Shown piece after piece: positions 43,829 through 52,477 of a stretch of DNA of 64,000 nt. Under the pieces are notes generated by a model. That model was not told the origin of the DNA. It saw only the letters and a program-made list of their open reading frames with translations, and ran no database searches. Every line of letters begins with the position of its first letter. Position 1 is the first letter of the stretch. The DNA comes from Actinomycetospora succinea (GTDB lineage Bacteria; Actinomycetota; Actinomycetes; Mycobacteriales; Pseudonocardiaceae): contig NZ_SNYO01000002.1 of assembly GCF_004363095.1 (NCBI RefSeq), forward strand, positions 62,001 to 126,000, written 5' to 3'. The translations under genes and the position numbers were made by a program.

Positions 43829-46357
43829 GTGGGACAGGCGGCGACGCTCGAGGGACTCAGCGAGACACAGGCGCGGGAGGCGGCGCGGCGGGGGCAGGCC
43901 AACACCCCGGTCTCCGGTTCCGGCCGCACCACCGGGCGCATCCTGCGCACGACGGTCTTCTCGTTCTACAACAACACGCTCTTCGCCATCGGGATCGCGC
44001 TGCTCGCCCTCGGCCGCTACAGCGACGCCCTGGTCAGCGTGGGTCTCGGGATCATCAACGCGGCGCTCGCCGCGGTCCAGGAGCTGCGCGCGAAGCGTCA
44101 GCTCGACCGGCTCCAGCTGCTCGCCCGCGAGCCCGTCACGGTGGTGCGCGACGGCGAGGACCGGACGGTCCCGCCCGGCGAGGTCGTCGTCGGCGACCTG
44201 GTGCGGCTGCGGACCGGGGACCAGATCGTCGTCGACGGCCCGCTCGTCGACGGCCGGGTCGAGGCCGACGAGTCGCTGCTGACCGGCGAGTCCGACCCGA
44301 TCGCCAAGGCCGTCGGGGACCCGCTGCTCTCGGGCAGCGCGTGCGCGGGCGGCGAGGGCCTGCAGCGCGCCGAGGCCGTCGGCACCGAGAGCCACGCGGG
44401 GCGCCTGACGCTCGCCGCGCGCGCCGACACGACCGTGCTCACGCCGCTGCAGTGGCGCATCGAGCTGGTGGTGCGCCTGCTCATCCTGCTCGTGGTGCTG
44501 ATGAGCGGGGCGATCCTCGCCCAGGCCGCCCTCGACGGGTCGACGGTGCTGCGCTTCGTCCAGACCTCGGCGGTGCTCTCGGGACTCGTGCCCTACGGGC
44601 TCTTCTTCCTCATCGCCGTCGCCTACACGGTCGGCGCCGCGCGGATCGCCGGCCGTGGGGCCCTCGTGCAGCGGACCAACGCCGTCGAGGCCGTCAGCCG
44701 CGTGGACGTCGTGTGCACCGACAAGACGGGCACGCTGACCAGCGGGCGGCTGACGCTGGCCGAGGTGGTGCCCGCAGGCTGGGAGACGGAGCTTGCCGGA
44801 GCTCGACCCGATGACACAGCCGAGGCCGGCGCGCGGGAGCTGCTGGGCACCTTCGCCCGCTCGGTCGCCGCGACCAACGCGACCACCGCCGCCCTCGTCG
44901 ACCTCCCCGGCGAGCGTGTGGACGCCGTGGACGAGGTGGAGTTCCGGTCCTCGCTGCGCTGGAGCGGGGTCACGCTCGCCGACGGCACGTCGCTGGTGCT
45001 CGGCGCGCCCTCGACGCTGCGGCCGTCGCTGACCGACCCGGCGATCGCCGCCGAGGACGCCGTGCGCCGCCGCACCGACCAGGGCCTGCGGGTGCTCGTC
45101 CTCGCCCGCGCCACCGGCGGCCTCCGCGACGCCGACGGCACTCCGCGGCTGCCGCGCCTGCACGGTGTCGCCCTGCTCGCGCTCGCCGACGAGCTGCGCG
45201 ACGGCGTCACCGGCGTCCTCGCCGACCTGGGCGCCGAGGGCGTCGCGGTGAAGGTGATCTCGGGCGACGACCCGGACACCGTCGCCGCCCTCGCCCGCCG
45301 GGCCGGGCTCGACGCCCCGGGGATCGCCGGCCCGCGGCTGGCGCGGCTCGAGGGTGCGGCCTTCGACGACGCCGTCGACACCCACGGCGTCTTCGGCCGG
45401 ATCGCCCCGGAGCAGAAGGAGCAGATCGTCGCCTCGCTGCGCCGCCGCGGGCACCAGGTCGCGATGGTCGGCGACGGCGTCAACGACGCCCGGGCGCTCA
45501 AGACCGCGCAGGTCGGGGTGGCGATGCGCTCGGGCAGCTCGGTGACCCGCGACGTCGCCGACATCGTGCTGCTCGACGACTCGTTCACCACCCTGGCGCC
45601 CGCGCGCACCGAGGGCCGCCGGATCATCGCGGGCGTCGGCGCGTCGATGTACCTGTTCCTCTCGCGGGTCGCGACGCAGATGCTCGTCATCCTCACCGTG
45701 ACGCTGCTCGGGCTCGGCTTCCCGTACACGCCGACGCAGGTCGGGCTGACCCTGTTCACCGTCGGGCTCCCGACGTTCTTCCTCACGATGTGGGCGCGCC
45801 CGACGGCCCCCGCCGAGGACCTGCTGGTCTCGCTCGCGCGGTTCGTGATCCCGGTCGGGGTGCTCACCGCGGGCTTCGCCACCGCGATCTACGCCTACCT
45901 CTACCGCCAGATCACCGACGGCTTCACCGGCACGCCGTTCCCCGACGCGATCCGCCTGTTCGAGCAGTACACGGGCCTGACCTACGGGGTCGACGCCGAC
46001 TTCGTCGAGGCCTCGGCGACCCTCGGCGCGCAGTCGGCGATGTCGGTGTTCGTGTCGACGACGGCGATCGTGCTGATCCTGCTGCTCGAGCCCCCGCACC
46101 GGCTGTTCACCGCGTGGACGCCGGTGAGCAGCGACCGCAGGCCGACCTGGCTCGCGCTGGGCCTGTTCGCGGCGTTCGCGGTCGTGCTGATCGTGCCCGC
46201 GACGCGCGAGTACTTCGGGCTGACCGCGCCGGACCCGCCCGTGATCATCTACCCGGCGATCGCGCTGGTGCTGTGGTTCGTCACCCTCTCCCTCGTGCTC
46301 CGGTACCGGGTGCTCGAGCGCGTCCTCGGCCTGTACCGGCCTACGGTCGGGGCATGA
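43829..46357 (+). CDS. Cation-transporting P-type ATPase (CtpE-like)
   Basis: An 842-residue P-type ATPase. TGES (in DESLLTGESDPIA, about residue 154), the phosphorylation motif CTDKTGTLT (about 300), and the hinge MVGDGVNDARAL (about 548) are intact, with membrane helices at about 40-90, 210-275 and 600-830. There is no N-terminal metal-binding domain. The layout resembles mycobacterial CtpE, linked to calcium uptake, but the substrate ion is inferred. GTG 43829 is the first start giving the complete ALEGL-type N-terminus, and the ribosome site is weak. The stop overlaps the O-methyltransferase start. Confidence 0.93.
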   Translation: MGQAATLEGLSETQAREAARRGQANTPVSGSGRTTGRILRTTVFSFYNNTLFAIGIALLALGRYSDALVSVGLGIINAALAAVQELRAKRQLDRLQLLAREPVTVVRDGEDRTVPPGEVVVGDLVRLRTGDQIVVDGPLVDGRVEADESLLTGESDPIAKAVGDPLLSGSACAGGEGLQRAEAVGTESHAGRLTLAARADTTVLTPLQWRIELVVRLLILLVVLMSGAILAQAALDGSTVLRFVQTSAVLSGLVPYGLFFLIAVAYTVGAARIAGRGALVQRTNAVEAVSRVDVVCTDKTGTLTSGRLTLAEVVPAGWETELAGARPDDTAEAGARELLGTFARSVAATNATTAALVDLPGERVDAVDEVEFRSSLRWSGVTLADGTSLVLGAPSTLRPSLTDPAIAAEDAVRRRTDQGLRVLVLARATGGLRDADGTPRLPRLHGVALLALADELRDGVTGVLADLGAEGVAVKVISGDDPDTVAALARRAGLDAPGIAGPRLARLEGAAFDDAVDTHGVFGRIAPEQKEQIVASLRRRGHQVAMVGDGVNDARALKTAQVGVAMRSGSSVTRDVADIVLLDDSFTTLAPARTEGRRIIAGVGASMYLFLSRVATQMLVILTVTLLGLGFPYTPTQVGLTLFTVGLPTFFLTMWARPTAPAEDLLVSLARFVIPVGVLTAGFATAIYAYLYRQITDGFTGTPFPDAIRLFEQYTGLTYGVDADFVEASATLGAQSAMSVFVSTTAIVLILLLEPPHRLFTAWTPVSSDRRPTWLALGLFAAFAVVLIVPATREYFGLTAPDPPVIIYPAIALVLWFVTLSLVLRYRVLERVLGLYRPTVGA

Positions 46358-47010
46358 CCCCGACCGCGGACGACGTCGACGCCTGGTTCACCGAGCACCT
46401 GCACCTCGAGGACGACACGCTGCGCGCCGCCCGCGAGCGGGCCGGCGGGGCGGGGCTGCCCGACATCGCGGTCGCGCCGGCGCAGGGCGCCTTCCTGGCC
46501 ACGCTGGCGCGGCTCGCGGGGGCGCGCCGGGTGCTCGAGGTCGGCACCCTCGGCGGCTACTCGACGATCTGGCTCGCCCGCGCGGTCGGCGCGCAGGGCC
46601 TCGTCACGACCCTCGAGATCGACCCGCACCACGCCGAGGTCGCCCGCACCTGCGTCGACGAGGCCGGGGTGGGCGACCGCGTCGAGATCCTCCTCGGGCC
46701 CGCCATCGAGACCCTCCCGACCGTCGCCGGGCCCCTCGACCTCGTGTTCATCGACGCCGACAAGGAGAACAACGCCGGCTACGTCCGCGCGGCGCTGCCC
46801 CTGTGCCGGCCGGGCGCGCTCGTCGTCGTCGACAACGTCGTGCGCGGCGGGCGGGTGGCCGACCCCGCCGACGACTCCCCGACGGTGCGCGGCGTGCACG
46901 AGGTCGTCGAGCTCGTCGCCGGCGACCCCCGCCTCGAGGGCGCGACCGCCCTGCAGATCGTCGACCGCAAGGGCTGGGACGGCGTCCTGCTCGCCACCGT
47001 GACCGGGTGA
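46354..47010 (+). CDS. Class I SAM-dependent O-methyltransferase (COMT-like)
   Basis: A 218-residue metal-dependent O-methyltransferase of the catechol/caffeoyl-CoA type (Methyltransf_3). VLEVGTLGGYSTIWLA (about residues 63-78) binds SAM. The metal-binding residues lie in FIDADKENN (about 134-142) and VVDNVVRGG (about 159-167). ATG 46354 overlaps the ATPase stop, giving coupled translation. If the ATPase moves a divalent cation, the shared operon with a cation-dependent methyltransferase is suggestive but unproven. Confidence 0.93.
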   Translation: MTPTADDVDAWFTEHLHLEDDTLRAARERAGGAGLPDIAVAPAQGAFLATLARLAGARRVLEVGTLGGYSTIWLARAVGAQGLVTTLEIDPHHAEVARTCVDEAGVGDRVEILLGPAIETLPTVAGPLDLVFIDADKENNAGYVRAALPLCRPGALVVVDNVVRGGRVADPADDSPTVRGVHEVVELVAGDPRLEGATALQIVDRKGWDGVLLATVTG

Positions 47011-47230
47011 TGAGCAGCGGATGGCGCCCGAGTGAAAGAGCTTTCGTCCGAACTGGTGCTGTTTCGGTTCAGAGTTCGCTCGCGTGGCGAGCCGTGCGTG
47101 ATCTGGCCCACTATCGCGGGTGCCGTGTTCAGTCCGCGAGCCACGGTCGACCCTCCGTGAACGCGGCGCCCACCCCGACGTGCGGGCGCGCGACCACGGG
47201 TCCCGGTGGCGGACGAGGAGGACCCCGCCC

Positions 47231-47422
47231 ATGTGGCACCTGCACTGGCGCGCCGAGGTGGCGCGCACCGAGACGCTCCGGCCCGACCTGGGCCGGACGG
47301 ACACCCGCCGGACCGAGAAGGGCCGCACCAAGTCCGGCTCCTTCCAGCGCGTCTGGCACGACACCCCGGCGGCGCACCTGGCCGCCGAGATCCCCGAGTC
47401 GGTCCGCGTCCGGGGGCGATGA
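47231..47422 (+). CDS. Small hypothetical protein, 63 aa
   Basis: A short arginine- and threonine-rich protein starting at ATG 47231 with GAGGAGG about 9 nt upstream. No domain is recognised. A repeated RT/R pattern (LGRTDTRRTEKGRTKSG) is visible. It is one base from the next small gene, suggesting co-transcription. Moderate support: ribosome site and codon bias agree, but length is short. Confidence 0.5.
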   Translation: MWHLHWRAEVARTETLRPDLGRTDTRRTEKGRTKSGSFQRVWHDTPAAHLAAEIPESVRVRGR

Positions 47423-47423
47423 G

Positions 47424-47711
47424 ATGGCTCCCGAGACGACCGTCGAGTCCCCCGGCGGCGCCTCGCTGCGCGCCGCCGCCGCCCTCGCCCCGCGCGCCGT
47501 ACCGGACGGCGGCGTGACCCTCTCGCCGGCGGCCGTCGCCGCGCTCGCGGAGCTGTTCCGCGCGGTGGGACGGGGACGCGACGCGGACGACGTCGCCGAC
47601 CGCGCGGACCGCGCCGCGCGCCGGATGCTCGCCGCCCTGGACACGACGCCGGCCACGCCGGCGCCGCGCACCCCGGGCGACCAGGCCCCGCAGGTCCTGG
47701 CCGCCCGGTAG
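47424..47711 (+). CDS. Small hypothetical protein, 95 aa
   Basis: An alanine-rich helical protein starting at ATG 47424, immediately after the 63-aa gene. The central part (VAALAELFRAVGRGRDADDVADRADRAARRMLAAL) would form two amphipathic helices, with a proline/threonine tail. No family is recognised. It ends one base before the convergent molybdopterin oxidoreductase gene. Confidence 0.55.
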   Translation: MAPETTVESPGGASLRAAAALAPRAVPDGGVTLSPAAVAALAELFRAVGRGRDADDVADRADRAARRMLAALDTTPATPAPRTPGDQAPQVLAAR

Positions 47712-47712
47712 C

Positions 47713-49848
47713 TCAGACCGGCGCGATCTCGACCCGGGTGTCGGAGAACGTCGGCGCGTTGCCGAGGTCGGCGAAGACGAACGGGTTCACGGCGTTGACC
47801 GTGCTCTGGTCCTTGGCGTTCTTCGCCCACGCCCCCATGGGCGCGACCGCGACGCCCGGGGCCACCTCGTCGCTGACGCGCGCCAGCGCGACGAAGCGCC
47901 CGCGGTCGTTGAACACCGACACGTAGGTGCCGTCGACGATGTCGCGGGCCTCGGCGTCGGCGGGGTGCAGGGTGACCATCTGCTCGCCCTGCACCCGCTT
48001 CTGCATGGCCTGGTCGCCCGCGCTCGAGTTGAGGTAGGCGTGCGACTTCGGCGAGAGCAGGTTCAGCGGGTGGCTGTCGCCGGTCTCGCGCGGGGCGATG
48101 TAGTGCGGCAGCGGGTCGACGACCCCGCCGGGCTGGAACTCCTCGTAGAGCTGCCGGAACAGCGGCACGACGAAGTTGCCCGCCGCCTCCAGGGCGGCCG
48201 ACCGGAACTCGGTCTTCCCCGACGGCGTCGGGAACCCGCCCTCGGCGTGGGGGCGGTACTCGTCGGGGCTCGGGAGGTTCAGCCGCGCCCACCCGGTCTC
48301 GCGCAGCGACTCCAGCGTGATGCCCTCCATCGCCGGCGCGGACCAGTCGTAGGCCTGCTCGAGCAGCTCCTCGTCGGTGAGGAGGAAGTAGTCGTCGTCG
48401 AAGCCCATCGCCGCGGCGAGGCGGCGGAACAGCTCGGTGTTCGGTATCGCGTCGCCCAGCGGCTCGATGGCCGGGGTGTTGAGCGTGACGTAGAAGTGGC
48501 CCCAGCTGAACATGATGTCGTGCTGCTCGAGCTGGGTCGTCGCGGGCAGGACGATGTCGGCGTAGCGCGCCGTGTCGGTGAGGACGTGGTCGCTGACGAC
48601 GGTGAACAGGTCCTCGCGGGCCAGCCCGCGCGCGGTCTTCTCCTGCTCGGGGCAGACCACCATGGGGTTCGAGTTGTAGACCATCAGCGCCGTGATCGGC
48701 GGGTCCAGCTCGAGCTCACCGGTGAGCGCCCGCCCGAGCAGGTACTGGTTGACGACGCGCGTGCCCGGCGTCGCCATCTCGGGGTGGATGAACGCCGGCC
48801 AGTTGACGGGGTGGGCCCACAGCGGGAGCTGCAGCAGACCGCCGCCGACGTGGCGCCAGGCCCCGACCAGCGCGGGGAGGCAGGCGATGGAGCGGACCGT
48901 CTGCCCGCCGCCCGCGTGGCGCTCGATCGCGACGCCGATGCGGATGAGCGACGGGTCCGAGGTGGCGTACTCGCGGGCCAGCGTGCGGATGTCCTCGGCC
49001 GGGATGCCGGTCTCCTGCGCCGCCCACTCCGGCGTGTACTGCGCGGCGCGCTCGACCATCTCCTCGTAGCCCGCGGTGTGCTCGCGGACGTAGTCCTCGT
49101 CGGTGAGGCCCTCGGAGATGATCACGTTCATCATCGCGAGCGCGAGGGCGCCGTCGGTGCCCGGGCGGATCGGGATGTACCAGTCGGCGCGCCGCGCGGT
49201 CTTGTGCCGCACGGGGTCGATGACGACGACCTTCGCGCCCCGCTTCTGCGCCTCGGCGACGATCGGCCACAGGTGCAGGTTGGTCGAGACCATGTTGCAG
49301 GCCCAGATGATGATGTAGCGGGAGTGCACGATGCTCTCGGGGTCGACGCCCGCGGTCGCGCCGATCGTGGCGGCGTAGGCGGTGCAGGAGCCCGAGTCGC
49401 AGTAGGTCCGCTCGGTGATCGTCGCGCCGAGGCGGTGGAAGAACGCGTCGCCGACCGAGAGTCCGTTGAGGATGCCCTGGGTGCCGAGGTAGCTGACCGG
49501 CATGACGGTCTCGGCGCCGTGCTCGGCGATCTTCGCCCGGAACGTCGAGGCGATCGTCTCCAGCGCCTCGTCCCAGGTGATCTCCTCGAAGCGCCCGCTG
49601 CCCTTGGGGCCGGTGCGGCGCAGGGGGTGCAGGACGCGGTCGGGGTTGTAGACCTTGTCCTGGTAGTTGTTGACCTTGACGCAGAGCCCGCCGCGGGTGA
49701 TCGGGTGCTCGGGGTCGCCGCGCACCCCCGTGGCCACGCCGTTCTCGACGGTCACCGTCATCGCGCAGGTGTCGGGGCAGTCGTGCGGACACGCCGCGCG
49801 CACCGTCGTCGTGGTGGGCGTGAGGGGCAGGTCGTCGAGCGCGGTCAC
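47713..49848 (-). CDS. Molybdopterin oxidoreductase (formate dehydrogenase/DMSO reductase superfamily)
   Basis: A 711-residue molybdo-bis-MGD enzyme. The N-terminal [4Fe-4S] cluster motif is CPHDCPDTC with the fourth cysteine in GGLCVK (about residues 20-57). Molybdopterin-binding segments include YCDSGSCTAY near 148, YNSNPMVVCPEQEK near 395 and the C-terminal MolydopDBD region (VTLHPADAEARDIVDGTYV). It lacks a twin-arginine signal, so it should be cytoplasmic. No electron-transfer subunit, FdhD or cofactor gene is nearby. The substrate (formate, nitrate, other) cannot be assigned. GTG 49848 starts it. A strong hairpin lies 49 nt upstream. Confidence 0.92.
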   Translation of the reverse strand: MTALDDLPLTPTTTTVRAACPHDCPDTCAMTVTVENGVATGVRGDPEHPITRGGLCVKVNNYQDKVYNPDRVLHPLRRTGPKGSGRFEEITWDEALETIASTFRAKIAEHGAETVMPVSYLGTQGILNGLSVGDAFFHRLGATITERTYCDSGSCTAYAATIGATAGVDPESIVHSRYIIIWACNMVSTNLHLWPIVAEAQKRGAKVVVIDPVRHKTARRADWYIPIRPGTDGALALAMMNVIISEGLTDEDYVREHTAGYEEMVERAAQYTPEWAAQETGIPAEDIRTLAREYATSDPSLIRIGVAIERHAGGGQTVRSIACLPALVGAWRHVGGGLLQLPLWAHPVNWPAFIHPEMATPGTRVVNQYLLGRALTGELELDPPITALMVYNSNPMVVCPEQEKTARGLAREDLFTVVSDHVLTDTARYADIVLPATTQLEQHDIMFSWGHFYVTLNTPAIEPLGDAIPNTELFRRLAAAMGFDDDYFLLTDEELLEQAYDWSAPAMEGITLESLRETGWARLNLPSPDEYRPHAEGGFPTPSGKTEFRSAALEAAGNFVVPLFRQLYEEFQPGGVVDPLPHYIAPRETGDSHPLNLLSPKSHAYLNSSAGDQAMQKRVQGEQMVTLHPADAEARDIVDGTYVSVFNDRGRFVALARVSDEVAPGVAVAPMGAWAKNAKDQSTVNAVNPFVFADLGNAPTFSDTRVEIAPV

Positions 49849-49896
49849 GGCGTCTCCCGGGGTGGTGGTCTCGGGCCAGGGCTCCGGAGCGGTGGG

Positions 49897-49931
49897 CCGG
49901 CGGTCGCCCCGAGGGGCGGGGCGACCGCCGG
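49897..49931. promoter_or_regulatory. Perfect 14-bp inverted repeat upstream of molybdoenzyme and AraC genes
   Basis: CCGGCGGTCGCCCC, 7-nt spacer, and the complementary arm lie between the divergent starts at 49848 and 50083. It could be a leader hairpin of the molybdoenzyme mRNA or an operator. It is shorter and simpler than a molybdenum-cofactor riboswitch. Confidence 0.55.
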
Positions 49932-50082
49932 TGACAGCATGGGCACCGAGCGATGTCGGGTGCTTGTCGCTCCGCGACGAGTTGCGTGCCGTTGACCGAC
50001 GGGGCGGGGTTCCCTAGCGTCGGATGACCGCCGTCACCGTCGTCGAGCCCCTCACCCCTCCCCTCCCTCCCGGGAGCCGCCC

Positions 50083-51090
50083 GTGGCGACCACCGCCGCC
50101 CGCCCCGTGGGGCCGTTCCCCCGCCCCCGCCCGAGGGTGGCGCGCGCGCCGGAGACCCCGGAGGTCCGCGGCCACGCCGAGCACCTCACCGGCTGGCGCG
50201 ACCTGCTGCGCGAGCACTTCGTGGCGCTCGACGTGCACGCCGAGGGCGACGCGCCCTTCGACGGCGCGGTCCGCAGCAGCCTCGTCGGGCACCTGGCGGT
50301 GGCGACCGTCGACTCGACGGGCCAGGAGTGCGTGCGCACGCCGGGGCTGGCGCGCCACGACCCCGACGACTACCTGCAGGTCGGCCTCATGGCCAAGGGC
50401 GAGGCCGTGGTGCGCCAGGACGGGCGGGAGGCGCTGCTCGGCCCCGGCGCCTACACGATCTACGAGACGGGGCGGCCGTTCGCGTGGCGGTTCCGGGGCG
50501 ACTGGCGGATGTTGGTGTTCACCTGGCCCCGCGACCTCGTCGGCATCGACCAGGACACCTCCCGGGGCGCCACCGCCCGCGCGCTCGGCGGCGACCGCCT
50601 CGGCGCGATCGTCGGGCGGACGCTCGCCGACGTCGTGGCCGCGCCGCCCGAGCTCTCCCCCGCCGGCGGCGCGCGCCTGGCCACCGAGCTCGCCGAGCTC
50701 CTCGGCACCGTCGCCGGCGAGGCCCTGCACGGCGACCGCCTCGCCGGCCCCCGCGGGGTCGCCGAGCTGCGCGCCCGCGTGGAGGCCTACGTCGCCGAGC
50801 ACCTCGAGGACCCCGACCTCGGCCCCGAGACGATCGCGCGGGCGCAGTTCGTCTCGACCCGCCAGCTGCACCGGGCGTTCGCCGAGGTGTCGACGACGGT
50901 GGGCCGGCTGGTGCGCAGGCGCCGCCTCGAGCACGGGCAGCGGGAGCTCACCGATCCGCGGCTCGCCGACCTGTCGGTCACCGACATCGCGCTGCGCTGC
51001 GGCTTCGGCGACCTCGCCGCGTTCAGCCGGGCGTTCAAGGAGACGTTCCACGAGCCGCCGAGCACGTTCCGTCTCCGCCACCGTCCGTAG
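50083..51090 (+). CDS. AraC-family transcriptional regulator
   Basis: A 335-residue activator of the AraC-binding-like/HTH_18 type. The N-terminal cupin-like sensor domain covers about residues 40-200 (LVGHLAVATV, MAKGEAVVRQDGREALLGPGAYTIYETGRPF). The C-terminal double helix-turn-helix runs from about 225 to the end, with VSTRQLHRAFAEVSTTVGRLVRRRRLE and DIALRCGFGDLAAFSRAFKETF. GTG 50083 follows CGGGAG. It is divergent from the molybdoenzyme and could control it. Confidence 0.92.
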   Translation: MATTAARPVGPFPRPRPRVARAPETPEVRGHAEHLTGWRDLLREHFVALDVHAEGDAPFDGAVRSSLVGHLAVATVDSTGQECVRTPGLARHDPDDYLQVGLMAKGEAVVRQDGREALLGPGAYTIYETGRPFAWRFRGDWRMLVFTWPRDLVGIDQDTSRGATARALGGDRLGAIVGRTLADVVAAPPELSPAGGARLATELAELLGTVAGEALHGDRLAGPRGVAELRARVEAYVAEHLEDPDLGPETIARAQFVSTRQLHRAFAEVSTTVGRLVRRRRLEHGQRELTDPRLADLSVTDIALRCGFGDLAAFSRAFKETFHEPPSTFRLRHRP

Positions 51091-51210
51091 TCGCCGGCTC
51101 GCGGAAAGAATTCCCTGCTCCGGCGGGAACATCCCCGCCCGCTCGCACCGTCACAGTGCCGAACGCCCACCACGAGGGCACCGAGCACTGACAGAGAGCG
51201 AGCACCGATC

Positions 51211-51552
51211 ATGAGCGCCGACACCACCGCCGGAGACCGCCACTTCGCCGCCGACGGCAACATCTACGAGGCCGACGGCACCGTGGTCGGCACCTACCAG
51301 CTCGACGAGCACGGCCACCTCGAGTCCACCTCCACCGACGAGGACGGCGACGGCCGCGTCGACACCGTCGTCGCCGACACCGACCACAACGGCACCTTCG
51401 AGACCGGCGTCGTGGACACCAACGCCGACGGCTACGGCGAGACGATCCTGGTCGACACCGACAACGACGGCGACTTCGACAGCGCCGCCATCGACACCGA
51501 CGCCGACGGCACCTACGAGACCGTCCGCACCGACCCCGACGGCTTCGCCTGA
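51211..51552 (+). CDS. Aspartate-rich calcium-loop repeat protein, 113 aa
   Basis: A very acidic protein without a signal peptide. From about residue 38 it consists of five tandem units of about 13-15 residues following the pattern (V/I)xDTDxDGxxET, for example VADTDHNGTFET, VDTNADGYGET, VDTDNDGDFDS and IDTDADGTYET. The DxDxDG spacing is that of dockerin and thrombospondin type 3 calcium loops, so calcium binding is likely, though the exact fold is not. ATG 51211 is the start. A perfect 20-bp hairpin follows. No family is recognised beyond the repeat type. Confidence 0.8.
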   Translation: MSADTTAGDRHFAADGNIYEADGTVVGTYQLDEHGHLESTSTDEDGDGRVDTVVADTDHNGTFETGVVDTNADGYGETILVDTDNDGDFDSAAIDTDADGTYETVRTDPDGFA

Positions 51553-51558
51553 TCCCCT

Positions 51559-51602
51559 ACGTGCGTGATCTTCTGAGCTATGGCTCAGAAGATCACGCAC
51601 GT
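51559..51602. terminator. Perfect 20-bp hairpin with TATG loop
   Basis: ACGTGCGTGATCTTCTGAGC, loop TATG, and the complementary arm start 6 bp after the repeat-protein gene. The GTGCGTGAT base resembles the 12650 hairpin (GTGCGCGAT). A terminator is likely. Confidence 0.75.
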
Positions 51603-51635
51603 GTGTCCGGACCCGGATCGGTCGCGGGGGTGACC

Positions 51636-51687
51636 GGCCGGTAGGTTCGTCCGGCCAAGCACGGTGGTTGAGACGCTCACGCCACCG
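51636..51687 (+). ncRNA. Two tandem hairpins in the leader of the GAF-ANTAR gene
   Basis: Hairpin 1 is GGCCGG-N9-CCGGCC (51636-51656). Hairpin 2 is CGGTGG-t-TGAG-acg-CTCA-cg-CCACCG (51662-51687). They are separated by five nucleotides and lie about 60 nt before the ANTAR-protein start. ANTAR proteins bind RNAs with two neighbouring stem-loops, so an autoregulatory target is possible. The loops are not the canonical hexaloops, which weakens this. Confidence 0.4.
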
Positions 51688-51745
51688 GAGGAGCTGCCCC
51701 GGTCGCCTCGTCGCGCCTCGGGGTCGATTCCCCGGGAGTGAGTGC

Positions 51746-52477
51746 ATGTCCGCGAGCCCGCGCCCCTCGGCCCCCGCCGACCGTGGTCTCAACGCCGTCG
51801 CGGGCGTCCTCGGCCGGCTCGCGGAGGCCCCGCCGAGCGCCACGCCCGACGCCGCCGACGAGCTCGTGTGGACCGCCGTCGAGCAGGCCCTGCCCGGCCT
51901 CCCGGGCGTCGCCGGGCCCGGCGTGACGCTCCTGCGCGCCGGCGTGCCGCGGTCGGTGCGCCGCGACGCCGCGCGCTTCACCGCCCTCGAGGACGTCCAG
52001 TACGCCGCCGGCGTCGGCCCCGTGCCCCTCGCGCTGCGCGAGCGCCGCCCGGTCCAGGTGGACGACGCCGCGGGCCGCGCCTGGCCGCCGTACGCCACGT
52101 GCGCGGCCGAGCTCGGCGTGCGCTCCTGCCTCGTCCTGCCGCTCTCGGCCGGCGACGAGGTGCTCGGCACCCTCAACCTCTACGCCACCGACCCCGACGC
52201 CGACCTGGGCGTCGTGCGCCCGGTCGCGCGGCTCGCCGCCGACCTCGCCTCCACGGCGCTCGCCGCCCTCGCCCGCCAGACCGCGATGGCCAAGCTGACC
52301 GAGGAGCTGCGCACCGCGCTGGAGTCGCGCGCGGTCATCGAGCAGGCGAAGGGCCTGCTCATGGCACGCGGCAAGAGCAACGACGAGGCGTTCGCGCTGC
52401 TGCGCCGCCTCTCGCAGAACCACAACATCAAGCTGCGCGAGGTCGCCGCGCTCGTCGTCGACCTCGGCGGACACTAG
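51746..52477 (+). CDS. GAF and ANTAR domain protein (RNA-binding antiterminator)
   Basis: A 243-residue regulator. The GAF sensor covers about residues 35-175 (LEDVQYAAGVGPVPLALRE, SCLVLPLSAGDEVLGTLNLYA). The C-terminal ANTAR domain, about 185-240, has the typical ALESRAVIEQAKGLLMARGKSNDEAFALLRRLSQNHN followed by LREVAALVV. Such proteins bind tandem RNA hairpins and prevent termination or affect translation in response to a signal. ATG 51746 follows CGGGAG. The 3' end overlaps the Baeyer-Villiger monooxygenase by 4 bp. Confidence 0.93.
   Translation: MSASPRPSAPADRGLNAVAGVLGRLAEAPPSATPDAADELVWTAVEQALPGLPGVAGPGVTLLRAGVPRSVRRDAARFTALEDVQYAAGVGPVPLALRERRPVQVDDAAGRAWPPYATCAAELGVRSCLVLPLSAGDEVLGTLNLYATDPDADLGVVRPVARLAADLASTALAALARQTAMAKLTEELRTALESRAVIEQAKGLLMARGKSNDEAFALLRRLSQNHNIKLREVAALVVDLGGH

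Noticed and set aside
43427..46099. A minus-strand open frame of 890 codons opposite the P-type ATPase
   Set aside because: The ATPase has every family motif on the plus strand; the antisense frame has none.
46803..47230. An extended frame joining the O-methyltransferase 3' end to the 95-aa gene
   Set aside because: It is out of frame with the methyltransferase and has arginine-rich shadow composition; the 95-aa gene has its own ATG at 47424.
49897..49931. Molybdenum-cofactor riboswitch
   Set aside because: Only one simple hairpin is visible; the multi-helix Moco aptamer is not recognisable.
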